NCBI GenBank assembly: GCA_017456885.1
Contig: JAFTIM010000013.1
Coordinates: 1-61,823, forward strand
Source of the DNA: Paludibacteraceae bacterium
GTDB lineage: Bacteria > Bacteroidota > Bacteroidia > Bacteroidales > Paludibacteraceae
Reading direction: 5' to 3'
DNA length: 61,823 bases
Each line of letters starts with the position of its first letter. Positions within the stretch are counted from its first letter, which is position 1. Under the pieces are notes generated by a model that had not been told where the DNA came from, did no database searches, and worked only from the letters and a program-made list of their open reading frames with translations. A program made the position numbers and the translations under genes. Positions 1-8,035 of the stretch are shown here, one piece after another.

Positions 1-3
1 TTG

Positions 4-76
4 AGCGGAAAACGGGACTCAAACCCGCGACCCCCAGCTTGGAAGGCTAGTGCTCTATCAACTGAGCTATTTCCGC
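4..76 (-). tRNA. tRNA-Gly (anticodon UCC)
   Basis: Read on the minus strand this folds as a 73-nt cloverleaf. The 7-bp acceptor stem GCGGAAA/TTTCCGC carries discriminator U, as usual for glycine. The anticodon stem CUAGC/GCUGG closes the loop CUUCCAA, giving anticodon UCC. The T-loop is a standard UUCG-type UUUGAGU loop. No CCA is encoded. It lies 9 nt downstream of tRNA-Tyr and is probably cotranscribed with it. Confidence 0.95.
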
Positions 77-85
77 AAAAAAGTG

Positions 86-168
86 TGGGCAGTGATGGAT
101 TCGAACCACCGAAGGCGAAAGCCAGCTGAGTTACAGTCAGCCCCATTTGGCCACTCTGGTAACTGCCC
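86..168 (-). tRNA. tRNA-Tyr (anticodon GUA)
   Basis: Minus-strand type II tRNA of 83 nt. The acceptor stem GGGCAGU/ACUGCCC has discriminator A, the anticodon loop CUGUAAC gives GUA, and the long variable arm GGCUUUCGCC is typical of bacterial tRNA-Tyr. No CCA is encoded. It precedes tRNA-Gly on the same strand and has a consensus Bacteroidota promoter just upstream. Confidence 0.95.
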
Positions 169-183
169 TTGCTAAAAGCGTTG

Positions 184-214
184 CAAAAATAAGCTATTTT
201 TTTATTTCTGCAAA
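184..214 (-). promoter_or_regulatory. Bacteroidota promoter for the tRNA-Tyr/tRNA-Gly unit
   Basis: On the minus strand a TTTG box (positions 211-214) is followed after exactly 19 bp by TATTTTTG (184-191), matching the TTTG-N19-TAnnTTTG consensus of the main Bacteroidota sigma factor. Transcription would start near 177, about 9 nt before tRNA-Tyr. The promoter overlaps the end of ribH. Confidence 0.75.
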
Positions 215-697
215 ATTATAAATCATTTTAATTGCGGTAACAGCACCCTCTACACCTTTATTTCCCAAACGCCCTCCGGCACGATCCAAGGCCTGCTCCA
301 TCGTATTGGTTGTAAGTACGCTGAAAATAACAGGAGCCACCGCCTCGGCATTCAACTGTGTAATACCTTGAGTTACCCCTTGACAAACATAGTCGAAATG
401 CGGCGTATCGCCTTGAATCACACACCCGATAACGATAATGGCATCGTACACGCCGTGTTGCTGCAGTTTGGCGGCAGCATAAGTCAATTCGAACGTGCCG
501 GGCACATGAAACACATCTACAGCCGACTCTTTTGCACCATTGTCGCACAAAGCCGAAACAGCACCCTCCAACAAAGCAAATGTAACGTTGGAGTTCCAAT
601 CGGCAACCACGACGGCAAAGTGTTTGTCGCTCACAAATGCCTTGGGAGGCATTAAATTTTTGTCGTAATCCGACAAGTTATGATATTTTGTAGCCAT
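194..697 (-). CDS. ribH: 6,7-dimethyl-8-ribityllumazine synthase
   Basis: Lumazine synthase, the penultimate step of riboflavin synthesis: it condenses 5-amino-6-ribitylamino-uracil with dihydroxybutanone phosphate in the cytoplasm and usually forms 60-mers or pentamers. The family pattern is clear: VVADWNS near the N-terminus, the VPGTFEL substrate loop, [16 protein letters not shown], and NKGVEGA toward the end. The start chosen is the ATG at 697 (167 aa, MATKYHN), which matches relatives; another ATG nine bases upstream sits in the T-tract of a hairpin. No other rib genes are in the window. It follows the TPR gene on the same strand but a terminator-like hairpin separates them. Confidence 0.95.
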   Translation of the reverse strand: MATKYHNLSDYDKNLMPPKAFVSDKHFAVVVADWNSNVTFALLEGAVSALCDNGAKESAVDVFHVPGTFELTYAAAKLQQHGVYDAIIVIGCVIQGDTPHFDYVCQGVTQGITQLNAEAVAPVIFSVLTTNTMEQALDRAGGRLGNKGVEGAVTAIKMIYNFAEIKK

Positions 698-705
698 AAA
701 AAACA

Positions 706-736
706 TTAAAAAAGCTGCCTCTCCACAGAGACAGCT
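706..736 (-). terminator. Terminator-like hairpin between the TPR gene and ribH
   Basis: Ten-position stem AGCTGCCTCT/AGAGACAGCT with one C-A mismatch and a 4-nt loop, followed on the minus strand by a run of six T. It lies after the TPR gene and ends only about 9 nt before the ribH start codon, so it could end the TPR transcript or attenuate ribH. Confidence 0.55.
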
Positions 737-767
737 ATATTTTTACTCACTGCGTTTAAATAAGAAT

Positions 768-1469
768 TTATTGTTGCAACACTTTTGCCCGCTCAATGTA
801 TTTATCAATATCGGAAGCCTGCATACTACGGAAATATTTATCCTTTATCACGGTATAAAGTTCAACAGCTTTTTTGTAGTTGCCTTGCTTTTCGTAAATA
901 GTAGCCGCTTTTTTCAAATACAAAGGAGCAGTAAGGTCGTTTTCTTCTTTAGCTGCTTTTTCAAAATATTTCAAAGCAGACTTTTCGTCGCCCAACTGCA
1001 CATAGCAGTCGCCCAACAAACCAATAGCGGCAGGACCCAAGTTCGGAGAATCGAAATCCGCTTTTTTCAAGAAATTGATTGCATTCTCGTATTGTTCCAA
1101 CTTATAACAGCACACGCCAGCGTACACCGATGCAAGATTTGCGGTTTTGGTCATTTTATATTCTTTGGCAATATTCTCAAAACCTAAAAATTCGTCAGTG
1201 CCATCACCTTTTAAAGCCAATTGGAACGAATCTTTTGCAAAATACTCCTGACATATTGCAATTTTATCTTCCGCCATCTCTTCTCGCGGTGCAATATACC
1301 AAGCTCTAAAAGCCAATACCGCCAAAATTAACAATACGACACCCCCAAGCACATACAAGATTTGATTTTTATATTTTTCAATAAAAACCTCAGAGGCACT
1401 CAAAGCATTTTCTACATTTTTAAGTTCTTGATCTTGATTTTGATTTTTGTTTTTCTTTGTTGCTGACAT
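768..1469 (-). CDS. Membrane-anchored tetratricopeptide-repeat protein
   Basis: Protein of 233 aa. A charged, lysine- and asparagine-rich N-terminus is followed by one hydrophobic segment (about residues 36-58), then a periplasm-facing TPR region: repeats are visible around residues 110-135 (YAGVCCYKLEQYENAINFL), 148-172 and 183-210. The shape, one TM helix followed by TPRs, resembles YfgM-type proteins that sit near the Sec/BamB machinery, and homologues are commonly found beside ribH in Bacteroidota. The exact role is unknown; a scaffold for envelope proteins is an inference. The gene is divergent from panB, with about 170 bp between them. Confidence 0.8.
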   Translation of the reverse strand: MSATKKNKNQNQDQELKNVENALSASEVFIEKYKNQILYVLGGVVLLILAVLAFRAWYIAPREEMAEDKIAICQEYFAKDSFQLALKGDGTDEFLGFENIAKEYKMTKTANLASVYAGVCCYKLEQYENAINFLKKADFDSPNLGPAAIGLLGDCYVQLGDEKSALKYFEKAAKEENDLTAPLYLKKAATIYEKQGNYKKAVELYTVIKDKYFRSMQASDIDKYIERAKVLQQ

Positions 1470-1579
1470 AATTCATTATTTTTTTCAATTTGCAAAAATA
1501 ATGTTTTTTTCATACAAAAATCCAAGACGCGTCTTTTTTCATGCCACAACCATTCAATTATAGGCAAAAAACAGATTCC

Positions 1580-1612
1580 TTTGTTCAACAACACAAATAA
1601 TAGTTACCTTTG
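1580..1612 (+). promoter_or_regulatory. Promoter of the panB-relA-mrp-proC operon
   Basis: TTTG at 1580-1583 and TACCTTTG at 1605-1612, separated by 21 bp, slightly longer than the 19 bp seen elsewhere in this window. The predicted start is near 1619, leaving a leader of about 20 nt before panB. Confidence 0.6.
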
Positions 1613-1639
1613 CAAGGAGAAAAATAAATACGTGTAAAA

Positions 1640-2461
1640 ATGTCTGTACACTTAAATGAAGATACCCGAAAAGTAACTACTCATCGCCTTTTCGAGATGA
1701 AACAACGAGGCGAAAAAATCAGTATGCTGACCGCCTACGACTACACCATGGCCAACTTAATCGACACGGCCGGCATCGATGTTATTTTGGTAGGAGATTC
1801 TGCCTCAAACGTCATGGCAGGTAATGTTACAACGTTACCCATCACACTCGACCAAATGATTTATCACGGCAAATCGGTTGTGCGTGGTGTCAAACGAGCA
1901 TTGGTGGTAGTGGATATGCCTTTTGGTACTTACCAAACAGGCGAAATCGAGGCTGTTCAAAATGCCATTAAGATGATGAAAATCACCCACGCCGACGCAT
2001 TGAAGTTGGAAGGAGGAGTTGAAATTATCGACGCCATCAAACGCATTATCGACGCTGGAATCCCCATTATGGGACATCTGGGGTTAATGCCGCAATCTAT
2101 CAACAAATACGGCACCTATACCGTAAGAGCCAAAGAAGAAACGGAAGCAGAAAAACTCATCAAAGATGCACATGCACTCGAAGAGGTTGGTTGCTTTGCC
2201 ATCGTGTTGGAAAAAATTCCTGCCGCTCTTGCCGAGCGAGTGGCAAAAGAGGTAAAAATACCTGTTATAGGCATTGGAGCAGGCGGTGCTGTTGATGGAC
2301 AAGTGTTGGTTTGTGCCGATATGTTGGGTATGACCAACGGGTTTTCGCCACGTTTTTTAAGACGTTATGCCAATTTGAGCGAAATAGTTACCAAAGCCGT
2401 ACAGAACTACATAGAAGATGTAAAATCGCACGATTTTCCAAATAAGGACGAACAATATTAA
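1640..2461 (+). CDS. panB: 3-methyl-2-oxobutanoate hydroxymethyltransferase
   Basis: PanB transfers a hydroxymethyl group from methylene-THF to alpha-ketoisovalerate, giving ketopantoate, the first step of pantothenate synthesis. The 273-aa protein has the family's magnesium ligands in context: VGDSASN (Asp53), VVDMPFG (Asp92) and KLEGG (Glu124), plus GHLGLMPQS near residue 146. Length matches the family (about 264-275). It is first in a plus-strand operon and only 8 nt from the RSH gene. panC and panD are not in the window. Confidence 0.95.
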   Translation: MSVHLNEDTRKVTTHRLFEMKQRGEKISMLTAYDYTMANLIDTAGIDVILVGDSASNVMAGNVTTLPITLDQMIYHGKSVVRGVKRALVVVDMPFGTYQTGEIEAVQNAIKMMKITHADALKLEGGVEIIDAIKRIIDAGIPIMGHLGLMPQSINKYGTYTVRAKEETEAEKLIKDAHALEEVGCFAIVLEKIPAALAERVAKEVKIPVIGIGAGGAVDGQVLVCADMLGMTNGFSPRFLRRYANLSEIVTKAVQNYIEDVKSHDFPNKDEQY

Positions 2462-2469
2462 CCTCCTTT

Positions 2470-4659
2470 ATGGCACGAAGCAAACGACTAAACGACAACG
2501 AGTTGGTAGAGTTGAAAAAACTTTACAAGGAGCTTCTATTGTCCGGTATCTGCTTCGAACGAACAAGAAGAAAAGAGATTCAGCGCATTTTAAACGAGTG
2601 GATGGAATCGTTGGACGAAGATTTCATTGCACACCCTATCATGAAAATTTTTCGCACGATGATTATCGTACAAAAAGAGATAGGATTGGGACACGCCGCC
2701 TTGTCAAGCATCTTGTTATACAGAGCCGTAAACAAAGGTACCGTATCGGAAGAAAAGGTCAAGGAACTCTTTGGCGAAAACACGGCCGCCATCATCGTCG
2801 GATTGAACAAGGTTTACGACTTGTACAATCGCAACGCGGTTATTGAATCCGAAAATTTCAGAAAGTTGTTGCTCTCGTTTGCCGAAAATTTGCAAGTGAT
2901 ACTCATCATCCTTGCCGAACGTTTGGACACTATGCGCTCGCTTGCCGAATACCCCGTCGAGCAGCAAGAAAAAATCGCCTACGAGGCATCGTATTTGTAT
3001 GCGCCGTTGGCACATCGTATCGGACTATACGGCATAAAAACCGAATTGGAAGATTTATCGTTGAAATACACTGCACGCGACACTTACAAAGAAATTGCGC
3101 GAAAACTTAACGAAACGAAACGCTCTCGCGACCAATACATTGTGGAGTTTATCGAACCTGTAAAAAAGCGATTGCAAGAGGCGGGATTCCATTTCGACAT
3201 CAAAGGACGCACGAAATCCATTTATTCCATTTGGAACAAAATAAAAAAGCAAAACACCACTTTTGAGAACATCTACGATTTGTTTGCTATCCGCATCATT
3301 ATAGACTGCCCCATCGAACAAGAAAAGTCGGAATGTTGGCAAGTGTATTCCATCATTACGGATATGTACACACCCAACCCGAAGCGTTTACGTGATTGGC
3401 TTTCGATACCGAAACTCAACGGTTACGAATCGCTGCACATAACCGTAATGGGACCAAAAGGCAAATGGGTTGAGGTACAAATTCGCACCCGTCGTATGGA
3501 TGAAATAGCCGAAAAAGGATTGGCTGCCCATTGGAAATACAAAGGAATAAAAGAAGAGCAGGGAATGGACGAATGGTTGAAAAACATTCGTGAAATACTT
3601 GAGAATCCGAATCTGAATGCCATTGATTACATGGACAATTTCAAATTGGATTTGTACAACGAAGAGGTGTTTGTATTTACCCCGAAAGGCGATTTGCAAA
3701 AACTCAAAAAAGGCGCTACCCTACTCGATTTTGCATACAACATTCATTCCAACATCGGCAACAGATGCGTGGGCGGCATTGTCAACGGCAAACACGTTCA
3801 GTTGAAATACGTGTTAAAAAACGGCGACCAAGTAGAAGTTCTCACCTCATCGACACAAAAGCCGAAAGTGGATTGGCTTAACATCGTAACAACTTCCAAA
3901 TCGAAAAACAGAATTAAGCAAACCCTTAAAGAGATAGAATACAAGGAAGCCGAAAACGGCAAAGAGACATTATTAAGACGTCTGAAAAATTGGAAAATAG
4001 AATACGATGAAGCCGAAATTGCACGTTTGGCAAAAAAAATGGGATTCAAAACCATCTCCGTTTTCTATCAGGCTATCACCAACGAACGAATCAATTTGTC
4101 GGAGCTACGTACCTTGCTGACCGAATCCGAGCAACGAGAAAACACCGAACAGCGAAGCGCCGAAAACTATTCACACCAAACCGAACTGGAACGAATTACC
4201 TCTACTTCGTCGAGCGATGTATTGGTTATTGACCAAAATCTGAAAAATATCAACTACTCGTTGGCAAAATGCTGCAACCCGATTTACGGCGACGAGGTAT
4301 TTGGTTTCGTTACAATCAACGGCGGCATCAAAATTCACCGCAAAAACTGTCCGAATGCGCCGCAAATGATTTCACGTTTCGGCTACCGCATCGTCGAGGC
4401 ACGTTGGTCGGGCAAAAGCGGGCAGCAATACCCTATCACCCTACGCATTGTCGGACACGACGATATTGGCATCGTAACGAACATCACATCGGTCATTTCC
4501 AAGGAGTTAGGAATAAATATGCGTTCTATATCAGTCGATTCGCACGACGGATTGTTTCAAGGTTCCATCTCGATTTTGATAAACGACCTTAACGCTTTGG
4601 AAGTATTGATAAAAAAAATCAGAAATATAAAAGGCGTAAAACAAGTTATGCGTGAATAA
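2470..4659 (+). CDS. relA: RelA-type (p)ppGpp synthetase with degenerate hydrolase domain
   Basis: Long RSH protein of 729 aa for the stringent response. Order of domains: an N-terminal HD-type region (about 50-200), a synthetase domain (about 235-360, with GRTKSIYSIW, YDLFAIRI Asp270, NGYESLH and EVQIRT Glu335), a TGS domain (about 398-460), a conserved-cysteine domain with KCCNP (about 590-625) and a C-terminal ACT domain (655-729). The hydrolase HD-x-x-ED motif is missing: residues 82-87 read LLYRAV at that place, and the later KLADRLHN-type motif reads LAERLDTMR. So synthesis is expected but not hydrolysis. It is placed between panB and mrp, with 8-nt gaps on both sides. Confidence 0.9.
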   Translation: MARSKRLNDNELVELKKLYKELLLSGICFERTRRKEIQRILNEWMESLDEDFIAHPIMKIFRTMIIVQKEIGLGHAALSSILLYRAVNKGTVSEEKVKELFGENTAAIIVGLNKVYDLYNRNAVIESENFRKLLLSFAENLQVILIILAERLDTMRSLAEYPVEQQEKIAYEASYLYAPLAHRIGLYGIKTELEDLSLKYTARDTYKEIARKLNETKRSRDQYIVEFIEPVKKRLQEAGFHFDIKGRTKSIYSIWNKIKKQNTTFENIYDLFAIRIIIDCPIEQEKSECWQVYSIITDMYTPNPKRLRDWLSIPKLNGYESLHITVMGPKGKWVEVQIRTRRMDEIAEKGLAAHWKYKGIKEEQGMDEWLKNIREILENPNLNAIDYMDNFKLDLYNEEVFVFTPKGDLQKLKKGATLLDFAYNIHSNIGNRCVGGIVNGKHVQLKYVLKNGDQVEVLTSSTQKPKVDWLNIVTTSKSKNRIKQTLKEIEYKEAENGKETLLRRLKNWKIEYDEAEIARLAKKMGFKTISVFYQAITNERINLSELRTLLTESEQRENTEQRSAENYSHQTELERITSTSSSDVLVIDQNLKNINYSLAKCCNPIYGDEVFGFVTINGGIKIHRKNCPNAPQMISRFGYRIVEARWSGKSGQQYPITLRIVGHDDIGIVTNITSVISKELGINMRSISVDSHDGLFQGSISILINDLNALEVLIKKIRNIKGVKQVMRE

Positions 4660-4667
4660 AAAAAACT

Positions 4668-5738
4668 ATGACACTTTATCCTCAACTCATAATTGATGTA
4701 CTAAAAAATGTGCGTTATCCGGGCTCGGGGCAAGACATTGTTTCCGCAGGAATGTTGGAAGACGATATTCGCATCGAAGGCAACAAAGTTTCGTTTTCAT
4801 TGCTATTAAAACCCAACGACCCGTTTGCAAAATCGCTTGTAAAGGCATGCGAACAAACCATTCTGACCTTTGTAGATAAGAACATCGAAATCAAAGGAAA
4901 CATTGCCGTAAAATCCATTATTCCGAACAAGACGGAGAAAGAAAAACCGCTCAAGGAAGTAAAAAACATCATTGCCGTAGCATCGGGGAAAGGCGGCGTC
5001 GGGAAATCGACAGTTGCTGCAAACCTTGCCATTGCATTAGCACAAATGGGCTACAAAGTAGGGTTGCTCGATGCCGATATTTTCGGGCCTTCCATCCCGA
5101 AAATGTTTGCCATAGAAGATGCACGCCCCATGGCTATCGATGTAAACGGGCGTCAGTTGATGCAACCCATCGAACAATATGGAATCAAAATCCTTTCCAT
5201 CGGTTTTTTTGTTGACCCCGACAGCGCACTCATTTGGCGAGGCGGCATGGCGAGCAACGCTTTAAGGCAACTCATAACCGAGGCCGATTGGGGCGATTTG
5301 GACTATTTTGTGATAGACTTGCCTCCCGGCACAAGCGATATTCACTTGACCTTGGTACAACTATTGCAAATCACCGGAAGCATCGTTGTAAGCACTCCGC
5401 AAGAGGTGGCCTTGGCCGATGCACGCAAGGGAATTCAAATGTTTACTACCGAAAAAATTAACGTCCCGATTCTCGGGTTAGTGGAAAACATGGCATGGTT
5501 TACCCCTGCCGAACTTCCCGAGAACAAGTATTTTATTTTCGGTAAAGACGGAGTTAAGAATTTAGCCGAAAAAATGGGAACAACGCTTTTAGCACAAATA
5601 CCCATTGTGCAAAGCATTTGCGAAAGTGGCGACTACGGAGCGCCTGCCGCCATGAACGAAGCCTCTCCTACGGGCTTGGCATTCAAACAATTGGCACAAA
5701 ACGTAATCAACGAACTTGAAAAACTTAAAGATAAATGA
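4668..5738 (+). CDS. mrp: Mrp/NBP35-family Fe-S cluster carrier ATPase
   Basis: Cytoplasmic P-loop ATPase thought to carry and deliver iron-sulfur clusters. The 356-aa protein has an N-terminal DUF59/MIP18 domain (about 4-83) and a deviant Walker A GKGGVGKST (107-115), then LLDADIFGPSIPK and VIDLPPGTSD. The C-terminal CxxC pair that binds the bridging cluster in E. coli Mrp is absent: the stretch after LVENMA has no cysteine pair. This looks normal for Bacteroidota relatives but leaves the cluster site undefined. The gene overlaps the start of proC. Confidence 0.9.
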   Translation: MTLYPQLIIDVLKNVRYPGSGQDIVSAGMLEDDIRIEGNKVSFSLLLKPNDPFAKSLVKACEQTILTFVDKNIEIKGNIAVKSIIPNKTEKEKPLKEVKNIIAVASGKGGVGKSTVAANLAIALAQMGYKVGLLDADIFGPSIPKMFAIEDARPMAIDVNGRQLMQPIEQYGIKILSIGFFVDPDSALIWRGGMASNALRQLITEADWGDLDYFVIDLPPGTSDIHLTLVQLLQITGSIVVSTPQEVALADARKGIQMFTTEKINVPILGLVENMAWFTPAELPENKYFIFGKDGVKNLAEKMGTTLLAQIPIVQSICESGDYGAPAAMNEASPTGLAFKQLAQNVINELEKLKDK

Positions 5739-5740
5739 TC

Positions 5741-6538
5741 ATGAAAATAGGTATCATCGGAGGTGGCAACATAGGAGGAGCCATCGTAAACGGACTCGCA
5801 GCAGATCCCTCAATCGACAACAGCAATCTGTATATCAGCGATTTATCGCAAACTCGGATTGACGAGTTACAGCACCTGAACAAAGGCATAAATGCCGGCA
5901 CATCGAATATCGAAGTCGTAAAACATGCCGATTTGATTGTTTTGGCAGTGAAACCATGGCTTGTCGGAACGGTTGTAAATGAAATCAAGCAACACATCAA
6001 TTACAACAACCAACTTGTAGTATCGGTTGCGGCAGGTGTCGATTTTTCGCAACTTGTAACGTTTTTCAGTAAAAACGAACACGAAATACCCGTATTGTTT
6101 CGCATGATTCCAAACACGGCCATTGCCATCGGCAAAGGTGTTTTAACCCTATCGCACAACAATGCTTCCATAGAACAGGTGGTGGTTGTTAAAGAGTTGT
6201 TTTCAAAATTAGGTAACGTTTTTGTCGTAGCCGAAAGCCAACTCAATGCTTTTATGTCGCTTTCGAGTTGCGGCATTGCTTACGCATTTCGCTACATTCG
6301 CGCCGCAGTAGAGGGAGCCGTAGAGATGGGCATCAACGCAAGCCTTGCCCAACAAGTAGTAGCACAAACACTAATCGGAGCCGCCGAATTACTTACACAA
6401 AATGCCTCGCACCCCGAAGCTGAAATTGACAAAGTAACCACTCCGGGTGGCATTACTATAAAAGGGCTAAACGAAATGGAAGCTCACGGGTTCACCAACT
6501 CCGTGATAAAAGGATTGAAAGCAAGTTTGATAAAATAA
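5741..6538 (+). CDS. proC: Pyrroline-5-carboxylate reductase
   Basis: Last enzyme of proline synthesis, reducing pyrroline-5-carboxylate with NAD(P)H. The N-terminal Rossmann motif GIIGGGNIGGAI is followed by the family's VLAVKP, a VSVAAG strand, RMIPNTA and the C-terminal TTPGGITIKGL signature. Two ATGs are possible: 5735, which overlaps the mrp stop codon, and 5741; the second is chosen because it starts MKIGIIGGG as in relatives (265 aa). It is the last gene of the panB operon, closed by a strong terminator. Confidence 0.94.
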   Translation: MKIGIIGGGNIGGAIVNGLAADPSIDNSNLYISDLSQTRIDELQHLNKGINAGTSNIEVVKHADLIVLAVKPWLVGTVVNEIKQHINYNNQLVVSVAAGVDFSQLVTFFSKNEHEIPVLFRMIPNTAIAIGKGVLTLSHNNASIEQVVVVKELFSKLGNVFVVAESQLNAFMSLSSCGIAYAFRYIRAAVEGAVEMGINASLAQQVVAQTLIGAAELLTQNASHPEAEIDKVTTPGGITIKGLNEMEAHGFTNSVIKGLKASLIK

Positions 6539-6553
6539 AAATACTTGGCAGAG

Positions 6554-6589
6554 AAAAAAAGAGAGAACCCATGGGTTCTCTCTTTTTTT
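6554..6589. terminator. Bidirectional terminator between proC and the WG-repeat gene
   Basis: Perfect inverted repeat AAAAAAAGAGAGAACCC/GGGTTCTCTCTTTTTTT with the core CCCATGGG. A-run and T-run flank both sides, so it can stop the converging transcripts of proC and the WG-repeat gene. Confidence 0.92.
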
Positions 6590-6607
6590 ACATAACACAT
6601 TTTAAAC

Positions 6608-7789
6608 TTATTTACGAAATGCACCAAGCGAATAATGATTCGAAGGCTTCACATCATTCATGGCTTTTTTAGTTTTATTAGCTTTAACCGATTTCACAGA
6701 AAGTGCATTTGGCAAAGCATCGGTTTTAATTGAAAGCGACCAAATCGCCTCGCCTTTCTTATTGAGATAAGAATGAGTTTCCGAAGTTGCCGTTTCATTG
6801 GAAACCAGTACAAGTCCATTGTGGAAATAAGTAGATGCATCTGTATAAATCGCAGGTATTGCAATATCTCCTTTTGTATTAACAAAACCAAATTTTCCGT
6901 GTATCTCGACCAATGCCATACCTTCGCAGAATGGATATGCATCATCAAACATCGCTGGAATTTTCATATCACCCTTTTTGTTAACAAAACCCCATTTTCC
7001 GTTTTGTTCTACAGGTGCTAAACCGTTTTCAAAGAAAAAAGCAGCATCGTCGTACATTGCATAAATTTTAGTATCTCCTTTTTTATCGATAAAGCCATAT
7101 TTATCCCCTATGTTATAAATAGCCAATCCATCGGAGAACGAACCGACATAATCCCATATCAAAGGAATTGCTTGCTTTGCATTTTTATCAATAAATCCAT
7201 ATTTATCTTCGATACGAACTCGTGCCAATCCTTCGGAAAACGAAAAGAGGGCATCGTACATAGCCAATTTTGTAGCAGGAATTACCACTTCGCCTTTTGT
7301 ATTTAAATATCCCCAATTTTCATTTATTTCATCATAATACAAAGCTAAATCATCAGAGAAATTATTTACGGCTTTGTACAAAGGGTTAATTTTAAAATCG
7401 GCCGAAGCATCGACAAAACCAAAAATAGAACCATCGTAACTTGCACGTGCCAATCCGCAATAATGTTGATCGGCATCAGCAAAAGAACCTTTCATATTTC
7501 CTTTTTTATCAATATAAGAATAGGTATATTCGTCTGTTGTTTCATTATAAACAACTACTACGGCTACTCCGTTTGAAAAAGTGGTAACTCCATCGTATGT
7601 AGGCTTAATTGCCCATTCTCCATTTTTATTGATGAAACCGTATTTCATTTCTTCTGTTTGCACATTATAAGTAAATGCCGGCCATAATTTTGTATTGTCG
7701 GTTAATGGCGATTGTTCCGACTCGCACGAAGAAAGCATTAGGCTCACAAGTGCCACACACATCAAAGTGTTAAAAAAACTTTTTCTCAT
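6608..7789 (-). CDS. WG-repeat lipoprotein
   Basis: Secreted lipoprotein of 393 aa. The lipobox LMLSSC puts the lipidated cysteine at residue 22. The rest is made of about seven WG (KWG) repeats of 40-50 residues, each with the pattern YGFIDKKG...I..YD....F..GLA, for example KYGFIDKNAKQAIPLIWDYV. Such repeats form beta-propeller-like or elongated beta structures and are common in Bacteroidota surface proteins; no enzymatic function is established. The C-terminal 60 residues (about 335 onward) lack the repeat and are basic. It stands alone, facing the proC operon across a shared terminator. Confidence 0.88.
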   Translation of the reverse strand: MRKSFFNTLMCVALVSLMLSSCESEQSPLTDNTKLWPAFTYNVQTEEMKYGFINKNGEWAIKPTYDGVTTFSNGVAVVVVYNETTDEYTYSYIDKKGNMKGSFADADQHYCGLARASYDGSIFGFVDASADFKINPLYKAVNNFSDDLALYYDEINENWGYLNTKGEVVIPATKLAMYDALFSFSEGLARVRIEDKYGFIDKNAKQAIPLIWDYVGSFSDGLAIYNIGDKYGFIDKKGDTKIYAMYDDAAFFFENGLAPVEQNGKWGFVNKKGDMKIPAMFDDAYPFCEGMALVEIHGKFGFVNTKGDIAIPAIYTDASTYFHNGLVLVSNETATSETHSYLNKKGEAIWSLSIKTDALPNALSVKSVKANKTKKAMNDVKPSNHYSLGAFRK

Positions 7790-7982
7790 AATAACCTAAA
7801 TTTAAAATGTTAAATAATTTTATTTTCAGGCTAATATAGCACATTCTACCCCTCCCTTGAAATAATTAACTTATTTTAACTTAATATGTTTATTTTTAAT
7901 AGTTATTAACTAATTTAAATTCATTTCGACACAAGAATAATTTTCCTTTAAAGAGTTTTAACGCAGCATTTTACAGGTGCAA

Positions 7983-8013
7983 TTTGCCTTAAAGGCAAAA
8001 AATCGTACTTTTG
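7983..8013 (+). promoter_or_regulatory. Promoter of the glucosaminidase operon, with an overlapping palindrome
   Basis: TTTG at 7983-7986 and TACTTTTG at 8006-8013 with 19 bp between them. The TTTG box is the first arm of a perfect palindrome, TTTGCCTT-A-AAGGCAAA (7983-7999), a plausible operator. The start point would be near 8020, about 16 nt before the ATG. Confidence 0.75.
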
Positions 8014-8035
8014 CACAATTAAATTTTAAGAAAAA

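Noticed and set aside
698-767. FMN riboswitch before ribH.
   Set aside because: The space is only 70 nt and lacks the RFN-element core; a plain hairpin is seen instead.
6608-7789. WG-repeat protein as a novel immunity or toxin system.
   Set aside because: It is a lone lipoprotein gene with no toxin-like partner; such proteins are common in this phylum.
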